DNA of 64,000 nucleotides from Quillaja saponaria (GCA_029379385.1 CM055609.1:5084001-5148000), one strand, 5' to 3'. Shown: positions 32,815-46,093, counted from the first letter of the stretch. The notes: generated by a model from the sequence alone, not told the origin. Program-made: numbers and translations.

Positions 32815-35800
32815 TTTAACCAACTTTCTGAACAACTGCAATTACTGATCATTGTTACAAATAGAAAGAATGAGCACTAAGTTTCAAAATGTTTCAGAAA
32901 CAACACCTAAGCCTTTGAAAATAAAATCTCTAGTTAAACCAAGTGAATATATGCAGTTGATAGTCTCAACATTACAAATGAAGTTTAAGATCAAGTGTTC
33001 CTGAGATGTCAGTTGAATTCAGAAAAATATGACAGGCTAAGTCTACTGAAATGAACATTGTAGACCACCAACTGATTGTCTTCTGTTATATACAATGATA
33101 ATTTTCACAATGCCTTAGCTTGTAATATAAACAAGGCAACATGGAAATAAAAATGGAGAAATTGGTTAGTAAACAAATGTGTGTATAAGCTCGGCAACCA
33201 GTCAAGGAAATTTATAAATGAAGTAAACAAATAAATTTTAATTTTCTATAAAGAAGACCACTTCCCATGAACTCAAAGCATAAACCTTGAAATTGAATGA
33301 TTCCCATGGAAGCCTTTCTAGTATTTCTTTCCTTCTAGGCAAATCAAATAAACACAATCCTCTGAAGGAACATCACTGTATGTTCAGGTGAAACTTTCAA
33401 TATTATGATTTAACAGAACCTAATATACAAATCTCAACAATTTTGTTCAAAAATTAGCTCCTTCTACTAATTATAGTATCAGTTCTCAATATGACTTTAC
33501 TGATTTTTCATTTAATGGGTCAATGTATAATCCCAACACAACAAGTGGAAGCCTTTGCCCTCTCCAATATCCAAATGGGTAACACTTTTCAGTGAACAAT
33601 CAAAGTATCACACAAATCAGTGCAAAAGGAAAATCTTCTATACTTCCAAAAGAGCTCCAGGGATCATTGACAATTTGATGAATCTTTCCCATGAAAGAAG
33701 TGCAAAAATGGTAAATCTTTACGTAAAATCTAAACATGGATCACAATGAAAAATTTAGAAAGGGAATTTCACAGAGACATTTATACAAAAACTTGAAGAA
33801 CAAAAGCAGATTGAGAAATTTAGCAAAAAAAATCCCAATGCATTGAATGTATGGCGATTTAAACTATTGCATGCAGTGTAGTAATTACATGCAATGGTAC
33901 AGAGGAGAGAGAGGGGAGAGGGCCTGGGGTTGAAGAAACAGAACAGCGAATGCACTACCGTCTACCAGTACCTGAATATCCAGATTATCCCACCACCTAC
34001 ACCGGCAGAGGGACCAGTAAATACATGAAGATGTTAAAGGCCGAATAACGCGCTAGAAGGGAGTGTTTTATTAATAGTAATTTTGTAGTGGACCCCAGAG
34101 GATGACGTGCTGCTCCAGCTCAGCAGCTTTTCTATTTTTTTTACCCGTTCAGACCAATTTTCATTTGTCACTTTGTAAGAATGTAAAATTGTAAAAGTTT
34201 ACAAAAGAAAAATTAAAAAATTTGTAAAGCTTAATAATAATTTTTAATTTTATCAATAAATAAAGATTAAGTTTTATTAGTATTGATCTTAAAATTTTGA
34301 GCAATTTAAAATTAAAAAATAATGTAAGAAATTTGATAACTTTTATGATTTTAAAAAAATAACTTTTTGATACAAATTAACAAATCTACAAAAGAAAAAT
34401 GACAGTTTATTGAGGATGAGAAACACAGGGAAGGATTAGAAGGAAATGAACTAGCTAGCACTAAAATAAATACAAAGTCAGAATAATAATCAAGAAATTA
34501 AGTATCTACCAGCGAACTGAATATACAATTAAAATATTAAATTAGTTTTTCTCTAATTAAAATAAATAACTAATTTTGAAAATAAATAAATATATATATA
34601 CCAGGATGAGTTATGAAAATCATCGACTCATCCAAAATCTTCCAAGAAAAAAATTTATAGCGAAACAAACAAAGCATATTTAATTTGTTGGCATCAAGTT
34701 TTATTAATCACCTAGAAAATTGATATTCAAAATAATAATTAATAATAGAATTATTAGTAAAAAAAATGCCACTAACCTTTAATTTTCAAAATTAAAAGCT
34801 TGATTTTGCTGCGATTTTCACACACTGGTTAGAAGTTCAATCGATGACGTCCTATGTCACAATTTTCTTTAACCTAAATTTCAGCTGCTACTCAAAAGAG
34901 AGAGAGAATGATGAAATAAAAGTTTAAAATTAGATCATCTCAAATCAATAAATTTTTTTAAAATTATCAAAGTAAATTATATAAGCGTATACAAAAATTC
35001 ATATCGATATACTTACTTCGGAAGGAGTTAGGAATAATAACAAGAAGAAACACCGATTTAGCTACCAAAGCTCAGGCGATTTTCTTTAGATTTAAAATAG
35101 GACGGTGACTTATGCTAAACTAAAACTTAGTAAATGTAAAGATTTATATAGAACTCTTAGGACTCAATTTTTTTAATGAAAACCTAATTTTCAAAGAAAT
35201 AAATAAATTTATCGTGTATTAAAGAATGAATCATGTCACGTGACTACGCTGAAATTAAAATATAATTATGCTATCTAGTAAAAAATTGAAATTAGATCTC
35301 ACTTTACTTTTTCAAAAGTATCGTGAAAGAAAAAAAATTATAAACTTCCATATCTACCCCTAATGATATTAATTTATAGAGTTTTTTTTTTTTTTTTTAT
35401 GATGTACCAAAAAAATTATTGTATACATAGAGATCATCGTACAATAGAATGATAGATAGATCACTCCAAAATTTTCAAGTATCATACCAAAAGTTGTCAA
35501 AGTATAATAATAAAATTATTATTATTAATTTGCAACCAAAATATAATGTAATAAAAGTAAACTATGACCTGTGTAAGTATAAATTCATTAATTCAAAGAG
35601 ACTATCATATATATATCCTTGTAGTGTTATATTTAGTTTTCAAACTACCACACATATTTTGTAATAAAAGCAAACTTAAAATGAGTAATATTTTTCAAAA
35701 AAGGAAAAGTATGAAATTTAATTCCATTAAATTTTGGTTATATTATTATATCAATATTCTCTCAAATCCTAAAAGAGAATTTTAGATTGGGGCTCCTTAA

Positions 35801-36783
35801 TGAAAAAGAAAAAAAAAAGAGAACAACAAGTACATAAGTTGTATCCATTATATCATACATGCCCAATTTGATTCATTAATGCTATTTCTTTATTGTTCAC
35901 TCTCCCTTATGGCAAGAATTTCTGGGCATGCAGTTAGCAACAGCCTGTAGCTGATCATATGATGTACCAGCACCAGCTTAAGTACTGCCTAGAATTCCAT
36001 TTATTGGTCATGAGTTGTAGCTGAAACCCGATCCGATCCGACAATTCGTAATTCACTAAAAATTTATGGACTGGTGCACTGTTAAATATACGACTCGATC
36101 TACTGTCATCCCTATCTCTCTTCACATCATGTTTGACTCTTTAAGCTTCTGATTCCAGCAAACAAGGTAATAGAACAACATTGTCTTTGTATATACAACA
36201 AAGGTAATGGGATATTATCTTTCTACAAATGTTTTTATAGCAATGAATTATTCTACTTACCAAACTATATGACAATTATGGTGGGAATTATGAAATTTTT
36301 TATTTTTTTTTCAAAAAATATCTAAAAGGTAGCTTACTGCAATTTCCAATTTTAAGAAAATAATTATGACCCATTAACAAGTGGCATAAAATGATTACAT
36401 AATTAATCTTTTTTATAAAAAAAAGATTAGAAAAAAAGAAAGAGAAAAACTCAGACAATACCACATATATATGAATCCTCCAAATTTTCATTTCTGTGGG
36501 ATTATGGGAAGCTAGTCGAAAAAGGAGTACTGCTAGACAATTTGAAAGGTTGAATTGTTGTGAAGTTTTTTCTGTAAGTTAGTAGTTACTTTAATTTTTA
36601 ATTTTCATGTATTTAAGATTTGTTTGGTGGTTTTGTTTTCTTCTATCCTTTTTCCTCTTGTCCTCGTGTTTTGCTTTTTTAGCTAGTTACAGATCAAAAA
36701 CCTTGCTCTCAGATTAATACTTTGTTTAATATTCAAGGTTATTCAGAGAAGAGACGCCTGAAAAATACTCATTGTGTTCTGAA
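32815..36783. other. Divergent intergenic region between SGS3 and the GATA-like gene
   Basis: 32815 to about 33975 probably contains a 5' UTR intron and leader exon of SGS3: on the minus strand a donor-like ATTCAG/GTACTGG lies near 33973 and the acceptor near 32837. From 34150 to 36600 the DNA is highly AT-rich with no coding signal. The 5' UTR of the GATA-like gene, perhaps 36600-36783, ends it. Confidence 0.5.
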
Positions 36784-38410
36784 ATGGGAAAAAGAGGACC
36801 TTGTTTTCATTGTGGAATTAACCGTAAGTTCTCTTCAATTTATTCAAACTAAACTTATATTTATTCATGAACAATTGCTAATTTAATTCACATGCATTGA
36901 ATATTAATCAAAGGTTACATGAGCATTATTTAGGAAGAAAAGTATTGTTATTGGTACAAGGAAAAAATATTTGCAAAATCTTTTTTATTATATGATGTAA
37001 TAGTTATAGTTAATATGTTTTGTTTTAAAATCTGCGGCTCCTAATAGTTGTTTTATATGCCAAATATAAAGTACATAACATAATCAAGTGTGCAAATAAC
37101 ATGTCTAAATCATTTAGTTAGCTTATCTCTAAATTCTAAATTAAAGTAGTTATAAATGTTCTAAACTCTAAAAAATAGGTTGAACATATAAAGGGAGGAA
37201 AACTTATTAAATATCAACAATGTAAATTGAAAAGCTATAAATATCAAATTATTGCTTCATTAATTGTTTACCAAAAAAATGGCACAAAATATTTTTAAAT
37301 GATAAAACAAATATATTCGTGGGTAGTAAAATCATCTGACGCTATTAAGAATTTATTCATTTTGATCAGATGGTTTAATTAGTAAAATTATTTGATGATA
37401 CAAAAAATATGAGATCGAATCCCACATTCACTTTGAATGATGGTTTATGAGATGGGAGAGAGCTAGCTCCCATAGCTCTCATACAGAGGCCCACTTAATG
37501 AAACTCCTTCAAACCAAAATAAAAAATAAAAAAATCATTCATTCATTCAAAATCTCTCTTCTTTCTCTATATGAAAAAAATGATTTCAATTTTGATCAAT
37601 CAGATACTCCACTATGGCGTAATGGACCACCTGAGAAGCCAGTGTTGTGCAATGCATGTGGATCAAGATACAGAATAAGAGGAACACTTGACAAGTACAT
37701 TCCAAAGCATCTACATGCTCATATTCTTGAAAAACGTCCAAGACATTCACCTGCAGCAGGCAATCCAACATCATTTGATGCAGATGATATCTCAAGGTTT
37801 TCCATCCCTCCAAATCCACCTGATTTTCCAGTACCACCCCATTATTCAGCAAAAAGCAGCTTAATCTTTGGTTAGTTGCCCATTGTTGCCCCTCAATATG
37901 TTTATGCTTATGTTTATATAAAGGCTAATTAACGCTTATCAATGCTGAGATAATTTCTTTAATTTTTCGCGAAAGCTCATATCAATATAAAGTTCTGTGC
38001 ACGAAACAATTAGCTCCGTGAATATATATATATATATCATGTTGTGAACTTAAAATGTTCAAGTTGAAATCTTCAAAACAATGCTACAATATATAGACCT
38101 CTTGCATATATTGTAATTTATTTGTTACATGTAATACATCTCAAACACCCACCATGGCTTGGTTGCAGATGAAATCAGGTCAATATGGAAGTCTCAGATT
38201 CCGTCAAAGAAACGGACGCCGGTGGTGTACCGTGGTTTAACGTCAATGGAGAAATTGCGACAGCAGCTTCTGTATGTGTTGAAATGGGAAGGATTATCAG
38301 AAAATGACCAGATGGTTATATTTCATAATAACGTAAACCCACTAATACCTTCCAATGAAATAGGCCTTGGATGCAAGCTTCTCAAACCGCACAAGCATAT
38401 GCATAATTAG
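36784..38410 (+). CDS. Small GATA26/27-like zinc-finger transcription factor
   Basis: Three exons, 36784-36823, 37604-37870 and 38169-38410, encode 182 residues. The N-terminal finger is [13 protein letters not shown], then [21 protein letters not shown]: Cys-X2-Cys-X18-Cys-X2-Cys, starting at residue 7, as in Arabidopsis GATA26/27. Exon 3 has the second family block, [16 protein letters not shown], then a short helical region resembling the C-terminal part ([25 protein letters not shown]). Known GATA26/27 proteins are roughly 500 residues; this one lacks most of the middle. Intron borders are good and the frame is open, so it could be a working short paralogue. The residue before TPLW is His where relatives usually have Asn or Thr. 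Function as a DNA-binding regulator is inferred from the finger only. Confidence 0.82.
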
Positions 38411-39735
38411 AGCTGCAAAGTAACAAAGAGTAATTCACTAATTAATGAATTATAGTGCATGCAGAACATACATCTCGTATGGGAAAACAAATATGTATGT
38501 TTAATAATTTAGTACCTTTCTACCTTGATTACAATGTGCAATGCTTTAGATAACTAATCTTTTTTTAATTAATTTTTTGCGATGATTTGTTGTAATATAT
38601 ATTATGAGATTATCTTAAATGTTAAATTTAGATTTAAATTTTTGCGTCGTTGGGGAGAGTTTGTGGAAGGAGTTTTATATGTTCTTTTATTGAATTAGCT
38701 GTGAATTCACCTTTGCTGAGCTAGAGAGATTGGCGGAGGTATTGGGTTCAATTCAAAATTTCCTTTTTTTTTAAATGGTTTATGATTGAATCTGATAACT
38801 TTTGTAAGCTCTAGAACTATGTTACTTTCTCTTACATTCTTTTATAAGAAACTTTATGAAGTTGCATTTGTGCTTGGCTGTGATTAATTTTTGAGCAACA
38901 TGGTGTATAAGTAGAAACAAGGTAAGTAAATTAAAAATGTTATAAGGAAAAAGGGAAAATTCAAGGGAATGGTCTGTTGACAACTTATTTTCTTCTTTCT
39001 ATTTATTTTGGAGAAACCACACAAATTTGTTGGGTAAGGTTAAACTGAGAAAAAATCCAGCTCTTTTTTAACCCTCCTTGTCCTGCTGTTGGTGCACACA
39101 GTTTTTTTTTTTTTTTTCATTCCACTTCCTATCCTTTGGTGAATAATCAGTACTTGAGGTGCAACTTTTACTAATGTGAAGGTGGTTGAAATTTTCTTTA
39201 GGAACCCAATGGTGAGTTTTATGGTGATGTGATTGGAACTATATGAAATGTGGCTAGCAAGAGAGATCTTCCCGTGCTATGTTTTGTAGAATTTATCCAA
39301 ATTTAGTTATGGGAATTTGTAAATTGACCGGGAGAATGACTGCATCCAATTTTGTCATCTCTTTAGCAGGAGGGACCCAGATTTGGGTTCCACCAAGAGG
39401 ATGCAGCATTCTCGAGCATGGGTTTAGAGTTAGACTTCAATTATTATGGAAGTTCCACAGAGGAATGAGAAAAAACAGATGTGGTTGCAATAATTCACAT
39501 TCATAGCTCGGTTGCATCTTTCTTTCTTTTTTTGCCAAACCTATGGCCACTTACACTAAAATTCTAGTTTGATATATCTTAAATGCACTTCAAGTTTACA
39601 AACTTTATAGGTCCAAATTTAAGGCATAAAATCCCTCACGCAGATATAAAATGCCTTTAAAATGTTGCATATGGCTCAGCAATTTGTTCAACTCGTCTCA
39701 CCTCTGAGCTATCCACGTCAATATAAGCAGATTCA
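38411..39735. other. Intergenic, nothing recognised
   Basis: 3' flank of the GATA-like gene followed by AT-rich spacer with a T run near 39102-39117. The ORF at 39279-39506 has no similarity that I recognise. It might include a degraded N-terminal part of the following 7TM pseudogene, but I could not align it. Confidence 0.4.
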
Positions 39736-42700
39736 CTGACAATTCTATTTGGAAATAGATTTGAAAATCTGACCTTCTGAAGGAGTTGGGATGCTGCTGA
39801 TGAGCATTCAGACATGGAGCACAGTACTGGTCTGTTACAGGTTATAATTTTTGAGACGGCTGATCGTAATAATATAGGTGGCTCTGCTTATGGTGGACAA
39901 CGAGCAATATGTTGCACCGCGGACCATGCCAAAATAGAAGGTTGTAAGCAAGGTGAAGTTATTAGGAGACCTTCTGCAACAGATATTAACTGGCCCATTT
40001 TTATAAATGTATAGTTCAGTGGTAAAGCTGTATCTGCAAATATAGATTACACGGAGATTTTCATTAAGAAGACTGGAATGTATATATATATTTTTTTGGT
40101 AGCATGTGACCCAAAACTCAAGGGAATGGTAATGAGTGGGAAGACATTCTGGAAAAATCCTGATGGTTATTTATTGGGTAGGATAGCTCCATTGAAGAAG
40201 TTTTATGTGTTGATGGAACTTGCTTATTTACTGCTTAGCATCATTTGGTTCCTTCAGTATGTGAGATTTTGGAAAGATATACTGCAACTTCAACACTGCA
40301 TTACATCTGTAATTGTTCATGGATTGTTTGAGATGGTTCTGTGGTATTTTGAGTATGTAAACTTCAACAGTACTGGAATGAGACCAATTGTAGTTACAAC
40401 ATGGGTTGTCACAATTGGGGCTGTAGGAAAGACAGTTTCACGCAGTGTTATTAAAGACTCTAGGCGCAAAGGGTCTTTGGAGCCTTGGTTCTAGGCGCCA
40501 GGCATAGGCGCGTGCCTGAGAAAAGCTAGACGCCTAAAAGAAAATAACAAAAATTGTTACAAACAAGAATTTTAGACTTTCATCAAATAAAATCTAGCAT
40601 TAATATGTTATGAAAGAGTAAAAATAGGAAGGAAAAAATAGTTATAGACAAGAATTCCAAGTAAAAAATAAAAAAATTAGCTAAAGAAAAGAGGTTCAAT
40701 ATATAGTCCACTAAGTAAAAACTATCTCTAACATTAAAACAATAAAATTAGTGTTTTTGGCTTTCTAAAATTCTTAATAGGTCTAACAAGTAGTCAATTA
40801 AGAGCCTAGGATTGTGTTTGAGTGGGCTAGGTGCGAGCTTAAAGGGTTAGGCATGTGCTTGAAGGGCCTAGATTGAGTATGAGTGAATGAGCCTCGCCTG
40901 AAGGGTGTTGAGTCGAGAAGGCTGAGCCTCTCGCCTTTTGAGCCTGAGGCGCGCATTTTGCGCGGCTTTAATAACACTGGTTTCACGGCTTGTGATACCC
41001 ACTGTTTCAATGGGTTATAGTGTTGTAAGGCCCACTGTTGGTGGTCTTACCTCAAAGGTACTTCTACTTGGGACTACTTATTTTGGGGCATCTGAGTTGC
41101 TGGATATTACCGAGTATGTGGGGACCATCAATGATGTATCAGGAAGACCACGGCTCTTTCTAGTCTTTCCAGTTGCACTCCTTGATGCATTTTTTGATAT
41201 TATGGATTTTTACTTGGACGCTGGAGCAACTGCAGGTATATCCTCTTAACCTCCTCACTTTTTCGTCTTCTTTTTTACTAATTCCAATTCCAATTCTTTT
41301 AATTACAGCAACACTAGATCTTATTCATTTCTATATTCTGCTTTCTTTATTGTAATTAAGTTTTGAAATGATATAACTTTTCTTTTTCTTTCTTTACCAA
41401 TATCATATTCTTTTTCAGGCAGAGAGGAGTTCTGTTAAGTAGGATATATGCAGGAAGTTCTCAAATACATTGGCCGTGGCAGTGATTTCCTCATTTGCTT
41501 GGGTAGGATATGAAGTAAGTTTTCTAGTGAATGGAATTTATACCTTATAAAATAATGTTAAATCTTTCACTGTGTAAGATACTCTGTAATCTAGGGCCAA
41601 AGATAATTTTGACGTCAAAATTTGATTTTAATATTCTTCTTTTCCCCCCCTTTCTTGTGGTGGCAGTGAATGAATAAAATTTTATTTTAAAAAGAACTTG
41701 ATAGAAGTGCAATTTGTTATATTACTTTTATGTTTGCTTCAGGAGGTTAGTCTCTAAAAAATTCTACTAGTTGTACAATGAGTATTTCAAATTTGCTTTT
41801 ATCTGCCATATACAACGTAGTTTCCCTGGGAATGCACTGTCTGGCCTATTTGGTTAATAGCAGCTCTGTTCTATGTCTTATTCATGGGGCAGATAACACT
41901 CAGGTCCCTGAAAGCAACACGGTTTTACCTGTACTAAAGACATTTAGGATGTAGCTTGAGATTGATTTTTTTTTTTTTTTAATTCTTATTTTCATTCTTT
42001 CAAGCCTCGCCTCTTAGAATTGAGCTGAGTATGAATTTTTGAGCATAGTTTTGTTTTCCCCACAAAGGCAAGCGTCTCTGTTTTAACAGCCCTCTTCTTA
42101 AAGAATATATTAGGTGTATGTGTATGACATAATGGAATATCATTAAGGGGAAAAAAAATTTAAAAGTGCACTTTTCTCTCTACCCCTTAATTAGTCCATA
42201 AGGTTTTTACAGTAATCATGTATCTCATAAACTCACTGCTATTGGTATACTTTAAAGCAACAGATCCTTTCAATAAGCGATGGCAGAGAGCTTGGATAAT
42301 TACTGCTTTCTGGGACACCCTTTCTTTTGCATTGCTCTGCGTTATCTGTTATCCTTGGGCTCCATCTCAGAGCTCTCAAAGGTGCACTATGTTCTTAAAA
42401 AATCTAAGTAGAAAATAGGATTCTATCATTTTCATTTGTGTCTTTGATGAAACTTTAAACAAAAAGTCCTTCAAATGGATGTTAAACATAGCTGCCACCA
42501 AAGTACTTAACTACTTATTCTTGCCATTTTGTTGCTTATTTTAATGGGCCCTGCTCAAAAGTGTCCATAGGGGCACTTTGTGAAACTCACTAAATGCAAT
42601 TAGTTGGTGGTAATAGTTTTATAGCCATAGAATTTGCTTATTTTAATAGACAAACTGATGGTTAGTTTTTCTTCTTTATGATTTCATTTGAACTCTTTCA

Positions 42701-42851
42701 TCTGACTTCTCAGTTTCCAAATCTGCATAGGTATACATACTCCGAAGAAGTAGGAGAAGAACCTGATGATGAAGAGGCTCAATCCCTAACCCAGAGTAAG
42801 CTCGAGAGTGAAATTAGCTTAGTCAATCAAGAGAAGAATGTGGGGAAGTGA
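39736..42851 (+). pseudogene. Lung seven-transmembrane receptor family (TMEM87/GPR107-like) pseudogene
   Basis: Intact relatives are Golgi/trafficking 7TM proteins with a lumenal N-terminal domain. Blocks here follow the family order: EHSTGLLQVIIFE, GGQRAICCTADHAK, SGKTFWKNPDGYLLGR, IIWFLQYVRFWKDILQLQH, LWYFEYVNFNSTGMRP, GGLTSKVLLLG, LDITEYVGTINDVSGRPRL, YFKATDPFNKRWQ, CYPWAPSQSSQR and an acidic tail EEVGEEPDDEEAQSL. Exon-like parts are about 39736-41235, 41419-41514, 42245-42381 and 42731-42851. Lesions: TGA at 39778-39780, TAG at 40012-40014, a 537-bp hAT insertion, an extra T in the run at 41190-41195, TAG at 41440-41442, and no AG before 42245. Introns remain, so it is a decayed gene, not a retrocopy. 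Confidence 0.9.
40443..40979. mobile_element. hAT-type MITE inserted in the 7TM pseudogene
   Basis: The 537-bp element has perfect 14-bp terminal inverted repeats (CAGTGTTATTAAAG at the left, CTTTAATAACACTG at the right). It is flanked by the perfect 8-bp direct repeat GTTTCACG at 40435-40442 and 40980-40987. Subterminal regions are rich in AGGCGC-type motifs. Terminus and 8-bp duplication are diagnostic for hAT. No transposase is encoded. Removing the element and one target copy rejoins the host reading frame exactly (KTVSR then LVIPTVSMGY). Confidence 0.95.
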
Positions 42852-43955
42852 CGATGCCTTCAATCAAGAAGAAGGCTTGGAGGAAGGGAATGACATTCCA
42901 AGAATTTTGTTAACAACCTTATACATTTCTTTCATGTGGGTTGAGTTCTGCACCGCATGACAACCCCTCAGGATGCTCAGAAAGATTCTGTAATTTTTCC
43001 TTTAATTACATGTACCAGAAATTCAGAATAGAACAGGTATCATATTTCTTTTTTGTTCAGACTGTTTATTCTTGCACGTAATTTTGTTCATTTGTCGTAT
43101 TGAAGTTTTTCGACTTGTCTTGCACTCTTACTACACCTTCTCACCCTTATTGTTGGGTGTATGCAACTCGTATGATTCCTGAAATTTCATGTCTTATATC
43201 ATTTCTTATTTGAGGTGTTCTCAAGCTTATCGAGAAGAGGCATTCAACTTAAGATTTAAACATGCTGGCATGCTGCTACTCAGTACAGACCTATTTTGTC
43301 AAAATCTGTTTCTTAAGTTCCATTTTAATGGGATGAACTGTCTTGTTGATTTTGTAGGGGTTGTCATGCTGGTAATTGGATTATAATATCATTCTACCTG
43401 AGCAACTAAATATTTAGGTTTCTCAATAGTAATAATACAAATACAAACATAATTTTTTTATTTTTTTTTAAGAAACAAATACAAACGTATTAATTAAGGG
43501 TATCCTTAAATAGGGTATTGATATGTATATTACAAATATTATTAGGTGTACTATAAATACACTAAAAGACAAAAATAAAAATTATTATAATTTTCTACTT
43601 GAGTTCATCTATCAATAATAAGTAATGCACATATCACTATTCCTAAATATTATGTAAATATTAGCAATATATTTTTATTTAATATAAATATAATAATTTA
43701 CCCACAAATTTACTTTTTCAAAACATATCATGAAAATACGAGATGTTTCGCGCTTTCTATCTAAAAGGACCTTAAAACTCTCAAACAGACCAAAGGGGGG
43801 AGTAAAATAAGACAATAAAACAATTTGCAAGAGGAAAAAAAAATAAAATACCCAAAGACTCCATGGAAATTTCGTGAGTTGCACAGCGCCACAGCCTCCA
43901 GTGGAAGCTGTAGTAAGCAAAACTAATCATCTGATCGATAGGCCTGAAACCTCCA
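42852..43955. other. Intergenic between 7TM pseudogene and PYM
   Basis: Remnant 3' flank of the pseudogene, then AT-rich spacer (43430-43690) and the probable promoter and leader of PYM. No gene is supported. Confidence 0.45.
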
Positions 43956-46093
43956 ATGATGGCGGCCACTAATGGAGGAGAAGGAGGAGAGGAGCCACTT
44001 GTGCAATTAGGGGAAGTAAGCAAAACCCTAAAAGAAGGAGAGAGACTTCTCGCACCAACCAGGCGACCTGATGGAACCCTCCGAAAGCCCATTCGAATCA
44101 GAGCTGGCTATACCCCCCAGGAAGAAGTCGCCATTTACCAATCTAAAGGCGCCCTGGTATTGTTCTTCATATCTCTCATTATACGTATTTGTTTCTTTGG
44201 TCATTCCCTTGTTTTTTTTTTTTTCTTCCCTTTGTTTGGTTGCTGAGAAAATTGAGAAAAGTAAACATTTTTAAATGAACCCTGGAAGGCTAGAATGTTG
44301 TTAGTTGTCTCAAATGGCTTTGTTTTTTATTCAGTCAAACAAAGAGCAAGTTTCAGCTGAAAGACTTTTTGGAGGTGATTTTGGACTGATTGGATCAACT
44401 TACTTTCTTTTGCGTTGATGTAGTTGAAAAAGGAGATTGGTTCACAGGTTGGACCACCTGGTTATGATCCTGGCCTGGATGAAAAACCAAAGAGTAAGTC
44501 AGTAAAGAGAAATGAAAGAAAGAAGGAGAAGCGGCTACAGGTAGCTTTTCTATGGTCTGGGATTCTATTGCCTTTCTTGGCTAGGTCACTTTGCATCATT
44601 CATTGCTATTTGTCTTCATATTGATGCTTCTTATCAAGCTAGAGGCCTTAAGAATTTTCGATATAGTTGCCAACCTTGAGTAACATTCCTGAGTTACTTA
44701 CTACCTATAATGTTTCAACATGATATATCTGTAGTGGAAGTCAGAATTCTTGCTGTAATGGTTGGTGTTCTTTATATTTGTTATTTCGTATTGCAAATTT
44801 GGTTCTTTTTCAAACTATAATTGGTTTTCAGAGATAAGTTAGTTGACTTGTGATCCCATCTAAGCTTCTCCTAAGTGTCAGCAGGGCATGTTGATTAAAA
44901 GAAATGATATTGCTCAGCAATGCCTGCTTTCACAGGGAAACTTGGTGGAAGTGTTGAGAAGCTTTCCCATGCATCTGTTGTAAGCATCTGGGATCCAGCT
45001 CCTTGACTTCTTTCCTTTTAAGCAAGGAGATTATGAGAAATAGGGCACTCAGTATTTCAATTTTTCATAAGGAAAGGGGGTGGAAAAGGATATAGACATA
45101 AATTCTTCTAGCATATTTATCCTAGGATTTATCACTTATTCAAGAAAAGCTGTAATTTCAGGTTAGTGAGTTGCAGAAGCACAAGATGTAAATATTTGAA
45201 TACTTAAGCATGTCTACTAGTGGTTTTATTCTTATATGAGTTTTCTGCATTTCATCATTATGAGGATTGTCAAATAAGTTACCGAAGTCTGAAAATCAAT
45301 TCACATTCAAGTTTTTTATCTTTTCTTAATATTCTTGATGCAGGCTACTCTTGAAAAGGGTAGAAACTTGGAATCAGATGAGGATATTAGAAAAGAAGAA
45401 GTTCAACCTGTTGAGGAGTCAGGTCCGCCATCAGAATCTGTCGGGTCATTAACCTCTCAAATGAATGAACTTGCTGTTTCTGCAGATCCTTCTGTAGTTT
45501 CTCCTCCGTCTGGCTCATTGAACGGTTCAGATCCAGTTGGGCAGTGTCAGGATATTGATAAAAGAATTCGAGCACTCAAAAAGAAGGTAACAATCATGCT
45601 TCTCTACTTTCTGCATGTGAGGATTAAGTCTGAGTCCCTTCTCTGCATTATTGATCCAGTCATAATAGCTACAAATTATGGGGTTCAACTGGAACCTACC
45701 ATGAACACAGATGGCAATAACATGGTCTACAATGAGGTTATTGAAATATTTCTGTTGGGCTCCAGTGATGAGGTCATTGTCAGTAAGATAATTCAATTGA
45801 ATAACACAGTAAATGCTGTACGGTTTGTCACCTCCATGGTAATGAATCAGGAGAAATGCATGATTGCTCTAAGTTCATAGTTTCATACATGCACAATAGT
45901 TCAAACACTTGTCTCCCCATTTTTTATATAAGTAAATTCAATCCTGCAGATTCGACTAACAGAGGCCCAACAGCTGAAGATCCCACATCAAGATATGAAG
46001 CCAGAGCAGTTGGACAAGTTAGCAAAACTGGAAGCTTGGCTTAAGGAGCTAAAGTTCTTAGAGGATAAAAAGGCTGAAACAGCATCACATTGA
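43956..46093 (+). CDS. PYM: PYM (partner of Y14 and Mago; WIBG family)
   Basis: PYM binds the Mago-Y14 core of the exon junction complex through its N-terminus and helps dismantle the complex. Four exons, 43956-44156, 44424-44540, 45344-45586 and 45950-46093, give 234 residues with TGA at 46091-46093. The N-terminal Mago-binding motif is visible: [28 protein letters not shown], residues ~31-58. A basic segment follows ([15 protein letters not shown]), then an acidic Ser/Pro linker, and C-terminal helices ([40 protein letters not shown]). There are two adjacent ATGs; the second (43959, GATGGCG context) would give 233 residues. It is convergent with MRT4, about 1.1 kb between stops. Confidence 0.93.

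Noticed and set aside
31774..32841. Longer SGS3 start with nine extra residues upstream of MADDKD
   Set aside because: The extension begins at a TTG, and the bases just before it form a splice acceptor (TTGCAG). The first in-frame ATG is at 32814.
39279..39506. 75-residue ORF before the 7TM pseudogene
   Set aside because: Could not be aligned to the lumenal N-terminus of the family; kept out of the pseudogene span.
45335..45880. 181-residue ORF at PYM exon 3
   Set aside because: It is exon 3 read through into the following intron. The spliced model joins exon 4 in phase and gives the expected C-terminal helices.
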